DNA of 64,000 nt from Notospermus geniculatus (GCA_002633025.1 NMRB01000174.1:170482-234481); one strand, 5' to 3'; numbered from the stretch's first letter, positions 10,787 through 20,130 are shown. The notes: a model not told the origin generated them from the sequence alone. Numbers and translations: made by a program.

Positions 10787-11746
10787 AGCAACCATATTTT
10801 TCAATTTAAGCGATTGGCGAAGCGGTATGAATGGGATACCGATGAAAAACAAGAGCGTCTACTTGACAGTTTGGATGGAACAGCCCTACAATACGCCACC
10901 AAGTCTAAAGCACGCACCTTTAAGCAGTTGACCAAGTACTTAGCGGAGAGGTTTCAGCATGATACCCCAGCAGCGGTAGCTCGGCGAGAAATTCACATTT
11001 GCAGACAACTGGAAGATGAGTCTGTTGAGGACTTCTGTCATAAAATCCTAGCAGCTACAATGGACGCTTACCCTGATGCTTCCAAAAAGGTTCGGGATCA
11101 TCTAGCTGTAGAGCACTTCCTTAAGGGCCTAAAGGATAAAAGAGTGTCTGAGATTGTACTGGAAAAATCTCCTTCTGACATACATGACGCTCTTCATTCT
11201 GTAAGACAGACACAAGCCAATCTTAAGATGCTTTACGGAACATCCCGATCATCTGGCCGCCGAGTATCTTTTTTTGAAGATGAAGGTCCAAAGGTGGGGA
11301 GTACACCAGCTGTACGCTCAGTACAAGAAAACAAAATAACTCGTTCTGAAGCTCCGAGACCAGCACCCCCACCTGCTACACCGATTCCTGCAGATGCTTG
11401 GGCAGGACTTGCTGAATGTTTACGCCGAATTGGAGGCGCCGGGTATGAAGATCAAGGTGACCAGAGAGGACGCCAATATTCTCCTTCACCAGTGCGCCAG
11501 AGAAGGAATCGCTCACCCAGTCCAAGACGGGATCGTTCACCATCCCCGGGGAGACGGAACACATGTTATAACTGCGGGGGAGACAATCATTTTGCGAGGG
11601 AATGTCCTTTGCCTTATAGACCACCTCGTTGTTATGCGTGCGGCAATGAAGGCCACCTTGCCCGGGAATGCCCCAACGCTGTGGAGAACAAACAGAAGTT
11701 AGACATGACGACTTCCAATTCGTTAAACAGCCAAGGGCGCAACTAA
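10787..11746 (+). CDS. gag: Gag capsid and nucleocapsid portion (two CCHC zinc knuckles)
   Basis: It is in phase with the segment above after the TAA (first ATG 10814). Residues about 1-140 counted from that ATG (FKRLAKRYEWDT begins just before it) fit a retrotransposon capsid domain, with the typical DALHSVRQTQANLKML end. An RSPSPRR-type basic linker follows, then CYNCGGDNHFAREC (residues 251-264) and CYACGNEGHLAREC (273-286), both complete C-x2-C-x4-H-x4-C knuckles for packaging element RNA. The TAA at 11744-11746 ends Gag, and pol overlaps it by about 20 codons in the -1 frame. Function as structural protein is well founded from the family. Confidence 0.9.
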   Translation, partial: SNHIFQFKRLAKRYEWDTDEKQERLLDSLDGTALQYATKSKARTFKQLTKYLAERFQHDTPAAVARREIHICRQLEDESVEDFCHKILAATMDAYPDASKKVRDHLAVEHFLKGLKDKRVSEIVLEKSPSDIHDALHSVRQTQANLKMLYGTSRSSGRRVSFFEDEGPKVGSTPAVRSVQENKITRSEAPRPAPPPATPIPADAWAGLAECLRRIGGAGYEDQGDQRGRQYSPSPVRQRRNRSPSPRRDRSPSPGRRNTCYNCGGDNHFARECPLPYRPPRCYACGNEGHLARECPNAVENKQKLDMTTSNSLNSQGRN

Positions 11747-11784
11747 GCGGTCGAGTCACCGCCCTTAGCTTCATGAATGACCGC
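11722..11784 (+). promoter_or_regulatory. Predicted -1 ribosomal frameshift signal: slippery heptamer plus H-type pseudoknot
   Basis: G TTA AAC lies at 11722-11728 with TTA and AAC exactly in the Gag frame; slipping back one base enters pol (V K Q P R). Four bases later stem 1 AAGGGCG (11733-11739) pairs with CGCCCTT (11760-11766). Its loop holds GCGGTC (11747-11752), complementary to GACCGC (11779-11784). The Gag stop lies inside the structure. GUUAAAC is a heptamer known from -1 frameshifting in other systems. The pairings are seen directly; efficiency is not known. Confidence 0.75.
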
Positions 11785-14115
11785 CAGAAATATCTGGATA
11801 TGCCAACTGAAGAGAAGAGAAAAGAATACCGCTGTAAGGACAATTATGTTACTCTTGGAGGAATTGAGACCTGGTCCGCATATGTAAAAAGGAACCACAT
11901 TACAACCAAAAAGGGTGTAAAACCGATGTTTTCTGTCAATGATGATCTAAACTCAAAGGTATCTGTGTGGAAAGGTGACATCACTACGTTGGAGGTAGAC
12001 AGCATTGTGAATGCGGCGAATAGCTCCCTTCTGGGTGGAGGGGGTGTAGATGGGGCGATTCATGCTGCAGCTGGTCCTAGTCTTCGAGAAGAGAACTCAA
12101 CTTTAGGTGGATGTAGATGTGGAGAGGCAAAGATTAGTGGGGGATATAAACTTCCTGCCAAATTTGTAATCTCAACGGTCGGACCAATGAACCGAGATAA
12201 GGAAGCTCTCCAAAGCTGCTATAATGAGTCATTTCGCTTAGTGATAAATCACCATCTCAAGTCAGTGGCTCTACCTTGTATTTCAACAGGACTGTTTGGT
12301 TATCCTAAGGAGGAAGCAGCGCATGTAGCTACCAGACGATTTCTTGACAAGGAAGGAATCCATATTGACCGGGTGATATTCTGTACCTTCCAGGATGAGG
12401 ATACTCAAATATACAACAGATTGATGTCTCTTTACTTCCCTCTAGGATCTGAGGATGTCTCCGGTACCAGTTCCATACGATCTATCAAAAATTGTGGGGG
12501 AGGGGAAGACAACGTTGTGCTAGAGAAACCCCCTTACTCAACTAGTCAGGATGGGATGACGGATAAGGCCTTAGATCAATCAGGTCAAGGAGCAGGTGAT
12601 AAGGAAACACAAGAAGACTCCCTGCAGCCAGGAGATCCACAACCAAACTCTACCTGTAAGAATTTAGAGCCTAACCAAGGAGGTGAAACATCATCAAGTC
12701 CCGTAATTCCACCTTTACAGGTCAATAATACCAGCTACAAAGGAGCTTCCATGACCATTCCTTGTCGACTTTTCAACCAGGATATCTCAGCAGTAGTGGA
12801 TACAGCTGCTCAGATCTCGGTTCTCAGCAGAGATTTTCTTGATAGCCTCGAAGACCCACCCACACTAGAGGAGTCGATTGAGATCAAAGGAGCCGGAAAG
12901 CAGGGACATATGCAAGCTCACATGTTGAGGAACTGCCAAATCGTTATTGCAGACCAAGTATTTATGATCGATCTCTGTGTCGCTCCCATCACAGACCCAC
13001 TGTTGCTTGGTTTAGACTTCTTGGCTTCTCACGAGTCCATTATTGACATGAAAGATGTCTCCGTAAAGGTTGCGGATACCAAGACCCCTGCTTCTATTAA
13101 AAGGAACCCAGCTGGAGGGATTTTCGTGAAGAAAGTGGAGACCACTAAGAATGTTGTGGTACAGCCGAATACAGTACAGTACTTCTATGCAAGAATTCTG
13201 AAACCAGTTCGGAAGAATACCTGTATTGTTTTCCAGCCCGATAACAAAATAGATGGGTTACAATTTCCAGCAGTTCTGACGAAAAATAAAGACACCTTTC
13301 CTTTACATGTCATCAACACCACGGATCATTGTATTACCATCCCTGCTCATACCATCCTCGGTACAGCTATGGAAGCTACTGAACTTGTTGATGATAAGTT
13401 GCCGGATGATCAGATTCCTGCGGAAAGATTTTCAGTTAAAGAAGTCACACTTAGGACGCCTGAAGAGGTTGAGGACGAATTAAGGAGAGTCAAGGAAAAT
13501 ATGCCTCCGCATCTTACTGATCTCTACCTGCGTTCCTGCAACAAATTAACTGATGAACAGTCTATTGAGGTTGGAAATTTGCTGACTGAATTTCAAGACA
13601 TCTTCTCAAAGCATGGTCTTGATATAGGATGTTTTGAGGGGGTCCAACATGCCATTGACACAGGAGACAATCCTCCCATCAAGCAGAAACTGCGACGTAC
13701 TCCGCTTGGATTTGAAGGAGAGGAGGAGAAACACCTTGGGGAACTGTTGGACAGGGGAATCATCACCCCTTCACATTCTGCATGGGCTTCACCACCAGTT
13801 TTAGTCAGAAAAAAGGATGGAACAGTTCGGTATTGCCTGGACTATCGGATGCTTAATTCTTGTACGGTGAAAGACTCCTTCCCAATACCATCAATTGACT
13901 CATGCTTTGACACACTGGCAGGATGCAAGTTCTTCAGCACCCTGGACCTGGCCTCTGGGTATTACAATCTTAAAGTCAAAGAATCCGACCGTAACAAAAC
14001 GGCTTTTGCTACCAAGTTCGGCACCTTTGAGTACGTTCGGATGCCGTTTGGGCTTTGTAACGCGCCAGCCACTTTTCAACGGGCCATGGAGTTGATTTTG
14101 AGAGGACTTACTTGA
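11723..14115 (+). CDS. pol: Pol part 1: macrodomain, aspartic protease, N-terminal RT (ends at an in-frame TGA)
   Basis: Residues are numbered from the open frame's first codon at 11668. Residues 40-75 carry PTEEKRKEYR and the linker that precedes the macrodomain in MACROD1/2. Residues 98-258 (nt 11959-12441) are a full macrodomain: GDI, NAAN (115-118), GGGGVDG (123-129), AAGP, CISTGLFGYP (204-213). The residues that bind ADP-ribose and support hydrolysis in MACROD enzymes are present. A Gln/Pro/Ser linker follows, then a retropepsin-like domain with DTAA at 378-381 (usual DT/SGA) and LLGLDF at 446-451. RT starts near 664 with TLDLASGYYN (D760) and MPFGLCNAPATFQ. TGA at 14113-14115 replaces the usual Trp just before the YMDD block; the phase is unchanged after it. 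Confidence 0.9.
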
Positions 14116-16884
14116 AAGACCGTACTTGCTTACATGGATGATGTCATCGTACTTGGAGCTACATTTGAGGAACATCTGGAGAATCTTAGAGTCGTATTCC
14201 AGCGAATGCGTGAACACAATCTCAAATTGAAACCTCGGAAGTGTTTCCTTTTTCAACTTGATGTTGACTTCTTGGGGAGACACGTGAGTTCGGAGGGTGT
14301 TCAGATTAGCCCCGGCAAATTAGATGTTATAAAATCGTGGCCAGCACCAACTTGCCGTAAGGAGCTCGAAAGGTTTATTGGTTACGTGAATTACCATAGA
14401 GAATTCGTCCCACATTTTTCTGACGTAATCAACCCCTTACTGCAGCTCAACGTCACGAGCAAGAAGACAGGGTTTCACTGGTCAGACGAGGAGCAGGCAG
14501 CCTTTGACACACTGAAAGACCTCTTGTCGTCAGCACCCTGCTTGGCTTACCCTTTACCTCAGGGGGATTTCATCCTCGACACTGATGCGTCCGAAGTTGC
14601 GATTGGCGCCGAACTTTCACAAATTCAGGAGGGTAAGGAACGCACGATAGCCTATGCCAGTAACGTTCTACAGGCTGCTCAACGGAAATATTGCGTGACA
14701 CGGAGGGAACTCCTCGGTGTGGTTAAGTTTACGGCACATTTCCGCCATTACCTTCTTGGACGTCCTTTCATTTTAAGGACCGATCATAGTAGTCTCGCAT
14801 GGCTCATGAGGTTTAAGGAGCCCCAGGGACAGTTGGCACGATGGCTCGAACAACTCCAGCAGTTCAACATGACCATTGTACATCGTCACGGAAAGATGCA
14901 TGCGAACGCTGATTCTCTCTCCAGGATTCCATCCCCACTGCCCGAGTGCAACTGTTATAAAGCAGGACAAGCATTAGAGGATTTGCCGCGTGGTGGCTGC
15001 AGCTACTGCCAAAGAGCACACGAATGTTGGGCAAGGTTTACAGAGGATGTGGATGATGTGTTACCCCTCGCTGTCCGGAATGTCCATGCAAATCTCACTG
15101 TCACCGGTGTGCCAGACGATGCATACATCGAGTCGTCAGACTCAACTCTAGGGGATGATGATGAATTCGCCATGTCCCCCCAAGCAGCTAGCCAAGGCGG
15201 TTCTGAGGTTCTCAGGGAAACAAGTCCTTTGAACAAACCACCAACAGAAGATTTCAGGGATGTATCTGATAAGCCAAATTGGTTACAGGAAACTCCAGAC
15301 AGTGTCTTGAGGTTGAAGCAACAGGAAGACAAGGATTTGTGCCAGATATTCGACTGGTTAGAACGTGGAGATCCTACCACGGCTGAGTTATTTCTTTGTT
15401 CTCCCGCTACAAAAGCCATGTGGCTTAATAGGTCACAGCTTCACCTCCAGCAAGGTGTTCTTTTCTATCAGTGGAAAGATGAGCTAGAGACAAGATATTT
15501 GCTAGTAGTTCCCGAGTCACTGCGGCTCGAAGTCTTGTCGTGGGCTCATGATAAACAAACAGCTGGACACTTGGGTCGAGACAAGACACTTGTCAGGATT
15601 CGACAAGCTTTCTACTGGTATCACCTACGTAGAGATGTCGCTGACTATGTGCGGAGCTGTCCAAGGTGCAACAAGAGCAAACACTCACCAAAAGGAAGGG
15701 CCGCACTACAGTTGTACCATGCCGGATATCCGATGGAACGGATTCACATTGATCTACTTGGACCGTTCACCCCGAGTGACCGTAATAACATCTACATTCT
15801 GAGTATGATAGACCAGTTCTCAAAATGGATAGAATGCTCACCATTGCCAGAACAATCGGCTCAACTAGTTGCGGAACAATTGGTAACAAAGTTCATCACA
15901 ACATTTGGATGTCCCCTTCACATCCACTCCGACCAAGGTCGACAATTTGAGGGTCGCTTGTTTACTGAACTATGTCATCTACTGGAGGTCACGAAAACCC
16001 GTACGACCCCTTATCACCCTTCCGCAAACGGACAGGTTGAGAGATATAATCAAGTTATCTTACAAATGATCCGTTGCTTTATAGAGGACAACATCAGAAA
16101 CTGGGATGAGCAACTCCCGCTTTTGTCTATGGCCTTACACGCAACAGAGCATCGTCAGACAGGGTTCACACCGAACCGACTCATGTTGGGACGGGAAGTT
16201 GCTATGCCCATTGACCTGATGTTTGGTATCAAGCAAGAGCCAAGAACAACGGCGCCTGACTGGGTCAAAGATCTAGGAGAAAGAATTTCCAAGGTCCACG
16301 AGGTAGCTCGGAAAACTCTTCAGACTGCGCAAGTCCGACAGAAGAGGGATTATGATATACGTCTACGTCGAGCAAGTTACCACCCAGGGGACGTTGTTTA
16401 CAAAGCTGACGAGACAACCAGGATTGGAATCAGTAAAAAGTTGTGTCCTCCTTGGGTTGGGCCGTATCTGGTTGTTGAGTCACTTCCACCCATTTACAAA
16501 TTGAGACTGCCTAAAAGAGATGTCTGGATCCACCATGACAAATTGAAACTTTGTCATGACAGGTCCCTCCCAGGCTGGTTGGCAAGGGTCAGACACAAGT
16601 TCCTGCGAGAAGACCATGATGAAACGGTGGAGAACGGAAAGCATGGGACCACCTCCCTCGGATTCGATGAGGAACAGAAAAATAGCGGTCATAGTGGTGG
16701 AGACTCCATTTCCGACTGTCTTTTCTATTCAGAAGAAGATCCTAGAACTATTCACAGTGAGGAAGATGACGTTAGTCACGTCCTAGATGGGGATACACTT
16801 CCTAACCTGTTCCAACCTGTTAAAGCTACAAGGAGCGGTCGTCCCGTACGTCAACCAACCTGGATGACAGACTATGTCACTTAA
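14116..16884 (+). CDS. pol: Pol part 2: RT catalytic YMDD, RNase H, integrase with GPY/F
   Basis: It continues pol in the same frame after the TGA (first ATG 14134 is the M of YMDD). Numbered from that ATG: RT thumb to about 100; RNase H about 145-262 with DTDAS (149-153), E192, TDHSS (217) and NADSLSR; an acidic spacer about 300-380; integrase zinc finger H472, H479, C509, C512; catalytic core D540, D600, E636; and LCPPWVGPYLVV (769-781), the GPY/F module of Ty3/gypsy integrases. The C-terminal tail is acidic and ends in RSGRPVRQPTWM, a common Ty3 ending. No chromodomain is seen. All catalytic residues are intact, so the stop at 14113 is the main pol lesion. Confidence 0.93.
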   Translation, partial: KTVLAYMDDVIVLGATFEEHLENLRVVFQRMREHNLKLKPRKCFLFQLDVDFLGRHVSSEGVQISPGKLDVIKSWPAPTCRKELERFIGYVNYHREFVPHFSDVINPLLQLNVTSKKTGFHWSDEEQAAFDTLKDLLSSAPCLAYPLPQGDFILDTDASEVAIGAELSQIQEGKERTIAYASNVLQAAQRKYCVTRRELLGVVKFTAHFRHYLLGRPFILRTDHSSLAWLMRFKEPQGQLARWLEQLQQFNMTIVHRHGKMHANADSLSRIPSPLPECNCYKAGQALEDLPRGGCSYCQRAHECWARFTEDVDDVLPLAVRNVHANLTVTGVPDDAYIESSDSTLGDDDEFAMSPQAASQGGSEVLRETSPLNKPPTEDFRDVSDKPNWLQETPDSVLRLKQQEDKDLCQIFDWLERGDPTTAELFLCSPATKAMWLNRSQLHLQQGVLFYQWKDELETRYLLVVPESLRLEVLSWAHDKQTAGHLGRDKTLVRIRQAFYWYHLRRDVADYVRSCPRCNKSKHSPKGRAALQLYHAGYPMERIHIDLLGPFTPSDRNNIYILSMIDQFSKWIECSPLPEQSAQLVAEQLVTKFITTFGCPLHIHSDQGRQFEGRLFTELCHLLEVTKTRTTPYHPSANGQVERYNQVILQMIRCFIEDNIRNWDEQLPLLSMALHATEHRQTGFTPNRLMLGREVAMPIDLMFGIKQEPRTTAPDWVKDLGERISKVHEVARKTLQTAQVRQKRDYDIRLRRASYHPGDVVYKADETTRIGISKKLCPPWVGPYLVVESLPPIYKLRLPKRDVWIHHDKLKLCHDRSLPGWLARVRHKFLREDHDETVENGKHGTTSLGFDEEQKNSGHSGGDSISDCLFYSEEDPRTIHSEEDDVSHVLDGDTLPNLFQPVKATRSGRPVRQPTWMTDYVT

Positions 16885-17387
16885 GATCGGTTCATGAGTA
16901 ACTCTTGAGTGAGGGGTTTTTACCTATCCTCATTGTTACGATAAGGCCGAGTTGTTTTCCAGTCATTCGATCGTTCTATGGAGACATATCAATATCAATC
17001 TCTTATATTATGTTATAAGTCAGTGGCCATCTATTCTTTTATAATTTCACGTATATATTCTATACACACAAAGTTGTTATTGTCACCATCGCTGATAGTA
17101 AATTCATGTTGGCTACTGACTACTCTTTCTTTTGCAAAGCCTGTGGACGTTTTGAATAAAGGTCTAGCTATAAAACACCGACGATTTGTGGTGAGCATGT
17201 GTGTGTCTGTGGATGTGCTGGCGTGGATGATAGGTTTTTACCGGTCTCCTCCAACCACAAACCCGGACATCTGTACATGCTTTTATTCAGAGAAGAGATT
17301 ATTTAGAGTAGGTTTTTACTGACTCAATGACTCAATTCTCTCAGCTTATTTGTGCCTTGCTACGTCCACTTGTTTTAAGTATTAGTT
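16885..17387 (+). other. Spacer between pol and ORF3 with repeated GGTTTTTACC motif
   Basis: It is AT-rich with no reliable ORF. The word GGTTTTTAC occurs at about 16917, 17234 and 17311, and again after ORF3 near 19014 and, as GGTTCTTACC, near 19283. The last two share AATAGGTTYTTACCAGTTC. Recurrence only around ORF3 hints at a cis-acting role such as splicing or transcription of ORF3, but this is inference. Confidence 0.45.
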
Positions 17388-18887
17388 TTGAAGTTGTGTG
17401 TTTTATATTTTTATTTTTACTTGTTGGTTATTTTGGACGCAAATATGGAAACCTTCCACATACAGAAGTACGATACCTCAATTCTCTCGTTTAAGATGGA
17501 AAGTGATTTCGAGCCTGATTACACGGCGGATGAACCAGAACCAACCAAACCACGACGAAAGAGACTACGAAGAAGAACGTGTCCCGTATGCCATGTGGGG
17601 TTGACAGATCACTTATATAATCATGTGATGAAACGTCACGCGCCCTGGTTTATTGGCATTGCCACCGCCTGTGTTCCTTGTTGTCAACAGGAAGGGGGCA
17701 AGAATATCCTGAAACTTCAACATGCTACGTGCCGTGTAATGTCCGCCAAAGAATTTTACACATGGAAGATGGCCATCAGGAACGTCATATCCTTTTTAAT
17801 TTCTGCTCTTGACTTATCCTCTGAATCTGATCTTATAGAGTTTGCTGTGTCTCATAAGTTATTTCCTGAATCTACACCTAAAGGATTCACACCTGTTCAA
17901 GAGATTTTCTATTCGGCTTGTGATACCAGACCGAATGTACCATTTTCAGTATCACCTCCATCTTGTGGTACAGCGTTGTTACATTGGCGAACCCTGTCTG
18001 GTCTTCTGTGCCACCTCAGTGAAGATAGGAGGGCGGACTTTTGCAGATTACAACTAGCGACTCCTACATCGGGATTGGATGCCCCTCTTGTGTTTGTTGA
18101 TACCCATTTTCATCTAGATCAGCTGTACCGACGGGGGCTTGCCCAACGCCTCGGACGATCGGAACCCTACTGTTTTCAATCTGGGGTGGCCAACTTCGTG
18201 TTTGAGTCTGGATGGAATGTTCTCATCCGTCAAATTGGGCTTCATCCCTCATTATATTTTTCAGTCGGGGTACATCCCCGTTTTGCTTCATCCGCGTCTA
18301 AATCTTTTTTAAGATTTCTGTCAAACTCGCGTTGTGTTGCAATTGGTGAGGTCGGAGTCGATCTTTCGGGTGTCTGTGAATGCGGCTTGTTGGCCCCTTG
18401 CTCAACGTTGGATTGCATCAAGAATCGTCAGGTGGCCTATTTGACAGAAGTTCTTCCCCTAGCAGTCAAGTTTGCGAAGACCATCATTCTCCATTGTCGG
18501 GATGGGGATGGCCACCCGGCTACACCTCTAGTTCTCCGCGTTCTGAAGGATCTCAACCTCGTCAACCACCGTGTTCATGTGCATTGTTTCACCGGTACAG
18601 CTACTGAGCTCTCACAGTGGATGAACCTCGGACCCAATGTTTTCATCGGCCTTGGACCCTTACTCTCAAATCGGTCTTACCTACAACAAGTCTGTTCGGA
18701 AGTCCCTCTCGACAAGTTTGTACTGGAATCGGATGCTCCCTATCTTCCATCCAATAGTACCCCTCAGAGCGCCTTCGCCGAACTTCTGCCATGTGTGTCA
18801 AGATTATATCAACTACCGATTCCAGTGATTCTGCATCAGAACACCAGAAATGCATCCAAGTTATACGGGGTTAACTTCCATGTGTAG
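17388..18887 (+). CDS. ORF3: zinc-finger plus TatD-type metal-dependent nuclease
   Basis: The ORF is 499 codons from the first ATG. Alternative starts at 17445 and 17496 would remove a hydrophobic first 18 residues that look signal-like but may be read-in from AT-rich DNA. Residues 57-64 are basic, 65-84 are C-x2-C-x10-H-x4-H, and 95-115 hold CVPCC and another Cys. From residue 235 a complete TatD fold signature appears: DTHFHLD (H240, H242), GVHPR, GEVGVD (E321), LHCRDGDG (H369), HCFTG (H399), LESDAPYL (D449). These are the metal ligands of TatD deoxyribonucleases (amidohydrolase superfamily). It occupies the position where retroviruses have env. It could act on element cDNA ends or host DNA/RNA, or be an independent host-type TATDN2-like gene that happens to lie here. 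The inverted ORF3-like fragment in ORF1 supports membership in the element family. Confidence 0.85.
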   Translation: MKLCVLYFYFYLLVILDANMETFHIQKYDTSILSFKMESDFEPDYTADEPEPTKPRRKRLRRRTCPVCHVGLTDHLYNHVMKRHAPWFIGIATACVPCCQQEGGKNILKLQHATCRVMSAKEFYTWKMAIRNVISFLISALDLSSESDLIEFAVSHKLFPESTPKGFTPVQEIFYSACDTRPNVPFSVSPPSCGTALLHWRTLSGLLCHLSEDRRADFCRLQLATPTSGLDAPLVFVDTHFHLDQLYRRGLAQRLGRSEPYCFQSGVANFVFESGWNVLIRQIGLHPSLYFSVGVHPRFASSASKSFLRFLSNSRCVAIGEVGVDLSGVCECGLLAPCSTLDCIKNRQVAYLTEVLPLAVKFAKTIILHCRDGDGHPATPLVLRVLKDLNLVNHRVHVHCFTGTATELSQWMNLGPNVFIGLGPLLSNRSYLQQVCSEVPLDKFVLESDAPYLPSNSTPQSAFAELLPCVSRLYQLPIPVILHQNTRNASKLYGVNFHV

Positions 18888-19740
18888 ATCCCTTGCAGCA
18901 GGAAGTTGAAATTTCAAACTTGCATCCGTTCGAAATAGCTTATTTAGTGTTTTTCTGCTTCGTTATCATTTACCTTTTATTGTACTTTCGAAGGAGTTCA
19001 GTTTGTTTCGAATAGGTTTTTACCAGTTCAACTGCTGAAATTTCTTCTCTGTTGAATGTTCTACTTATAATAGATACGTCGCAGATCTAGATTCTTATTC
19101 AAATGTGGTACATTTTTTAGGTGGAGGGGGAAGGATAGTAAAGTTGCGTTTGTACATTCTGTATTTTGTAAATTTCATTTTGTAATTTTGTATATATATT
19201 GCCGTTTCTGTGCGATGTTGTAATTTTAATGTTAGTGTTAAGTGACATCGGGTGCCTTGGCGGAAGACTCCTGTGGCCTTGAATAGGTTCTTACCAGTTC
19301 GACCTTGGAGACCCTTCTATCAGGTGTGCGTCACTCTTTTTTCTTACTTTGTGTATCTTTCTTTGTGTATGGTGGAGGCTTTTTAGGTAGGGGAGGAGTG
19401 TGGGAGCAACAGCTTTTCAGTGACACCCTGTAGAATATTCTCTCAATCATGTCAATAGATTTAGGCTATGTAATGTGACATGTGTAAGGAGCATAACTCC
19501 ACCTGTGTTTAATAATAGGGGATTAGTCTGTTTGGTAGAGCTGGCTGAACAATGGGCCCTGGCACTCCTTGATAAACCCTTCAAGAGAACAGACCACCTT
19601 TCCCTGTGCTGTGTATTGAGACCATAATATACTGCTTGACCATTGACTACATATACTACCTACTTCTCTGGACCTATGCGCGCGGACATGAAGACCGGCC
19701 TGAGAGACTATAAGAGTCTACAACAACTCTACAACAAATT
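18888..19740 (+). other. 3' region of the retroelement; candidate polypurine tract and LTR start
   Basis: Purine tracts AGGTGGAGGGGGAAGGATAG (about 19120) and AGGTAGGGGAGGAG (about 19385) are candidate plus-strand primers. The second is followed by TGTGGGAGCAAC, and the stretch from there to CTACAACA near 19736 begins TG and ends CA as LTRs do. Directly after it a dispersed host repeat begins (19741), which fits an element boundary. No matching 5' copy was found, so this is tentative. Confidence 0.35.
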
Positions 19741-20130
19741 TTTTATGGTGGGTGTATCCAGTCAGGGTACACAACATATCAGACGGGTTTTTGATTAGAC
19801 CTACATTTCAAGGTCGCAGAGGTCAAAAGCTGAAATCTGATTGGTGAACGACGTGAACGCTCTAACTTGAGAATGCTTTGGAATTTCCGTCTCACATTTT
19901 GTATGTTGATACCTCATGACATGACGCTTCTCGCTATTGAAAATCGACCGGATCTGATTCCTACTTTGGCCACCAGGGGGCACATAGTGAAAACACAAAA
20001 TTTGCGATTACTCCTAAACTGGTCATCGAAACTTCATGAAAGTTTTATGGTGGGTGTATCCAGTCAGGGTACACAACATATCAGACGGGTTTTTGATTAG
20101 ACGTACATTTCAAGGTGACAGAGGCCGAGG
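19741..20130. repeat. Dispersed non-coding repeat, two direct partial copies
   Basis: About 85 bp containing ATGGTGGGTGTATCCAGTCA is repeated at 19745-19830 and 20046-20130. Diagnostic words (CACCAGGGGGC, ATTTCAAGGT..AGAGG) link it to the repeat family at 25290-26010 and 38005-38905. Confidence 0.65.

Larger units (their letters stand above)
8140..18887 (+). mobile_element. Ty3/gypsy-type retroelement with macrodomain and TatD ORF (decayed copy)
   Basis: The order on one strand is Gag (HhH-like, coiled coil, RS-rich, capsid, two CCHC knuckles), a -1 frameshift signal, then macrodomain, protease, RT, RNase H and integrase with GPY/F, and finally a separate zinc-finger/TatD ORF. PR-RT-RH-INT order and the GPY/F end fit Ty3/gypsy and exclude Copia (INT before RT). 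Damage includes an inverted insert at 8702-8845, a 19-bp duplication at 9418-9455, TAA at 10784-10786 and TGA at 14113-14115. LTRs are not proven; the coordinates cover the coding part only and the true 3' end may be near 19736. Confidence 0.88.

Noticed and set aside
14113-14115. Programmed TGA readthrough or selenocysteine in RT
   Set aside because: Trp is usual at this place in the family, no readthrough context or SECIS-like fold was seen, and the copy carries other lesions, so simple mutation is more likely.
16885-18887. ORF3 as an envelope protein
   Set aside because: No C-terminal membrane anchor, furin-like site or fusion-peptide pattern; the TatD metal-ligand motifs explain the ORF. 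Only the first 18 residues are hydrophobic.
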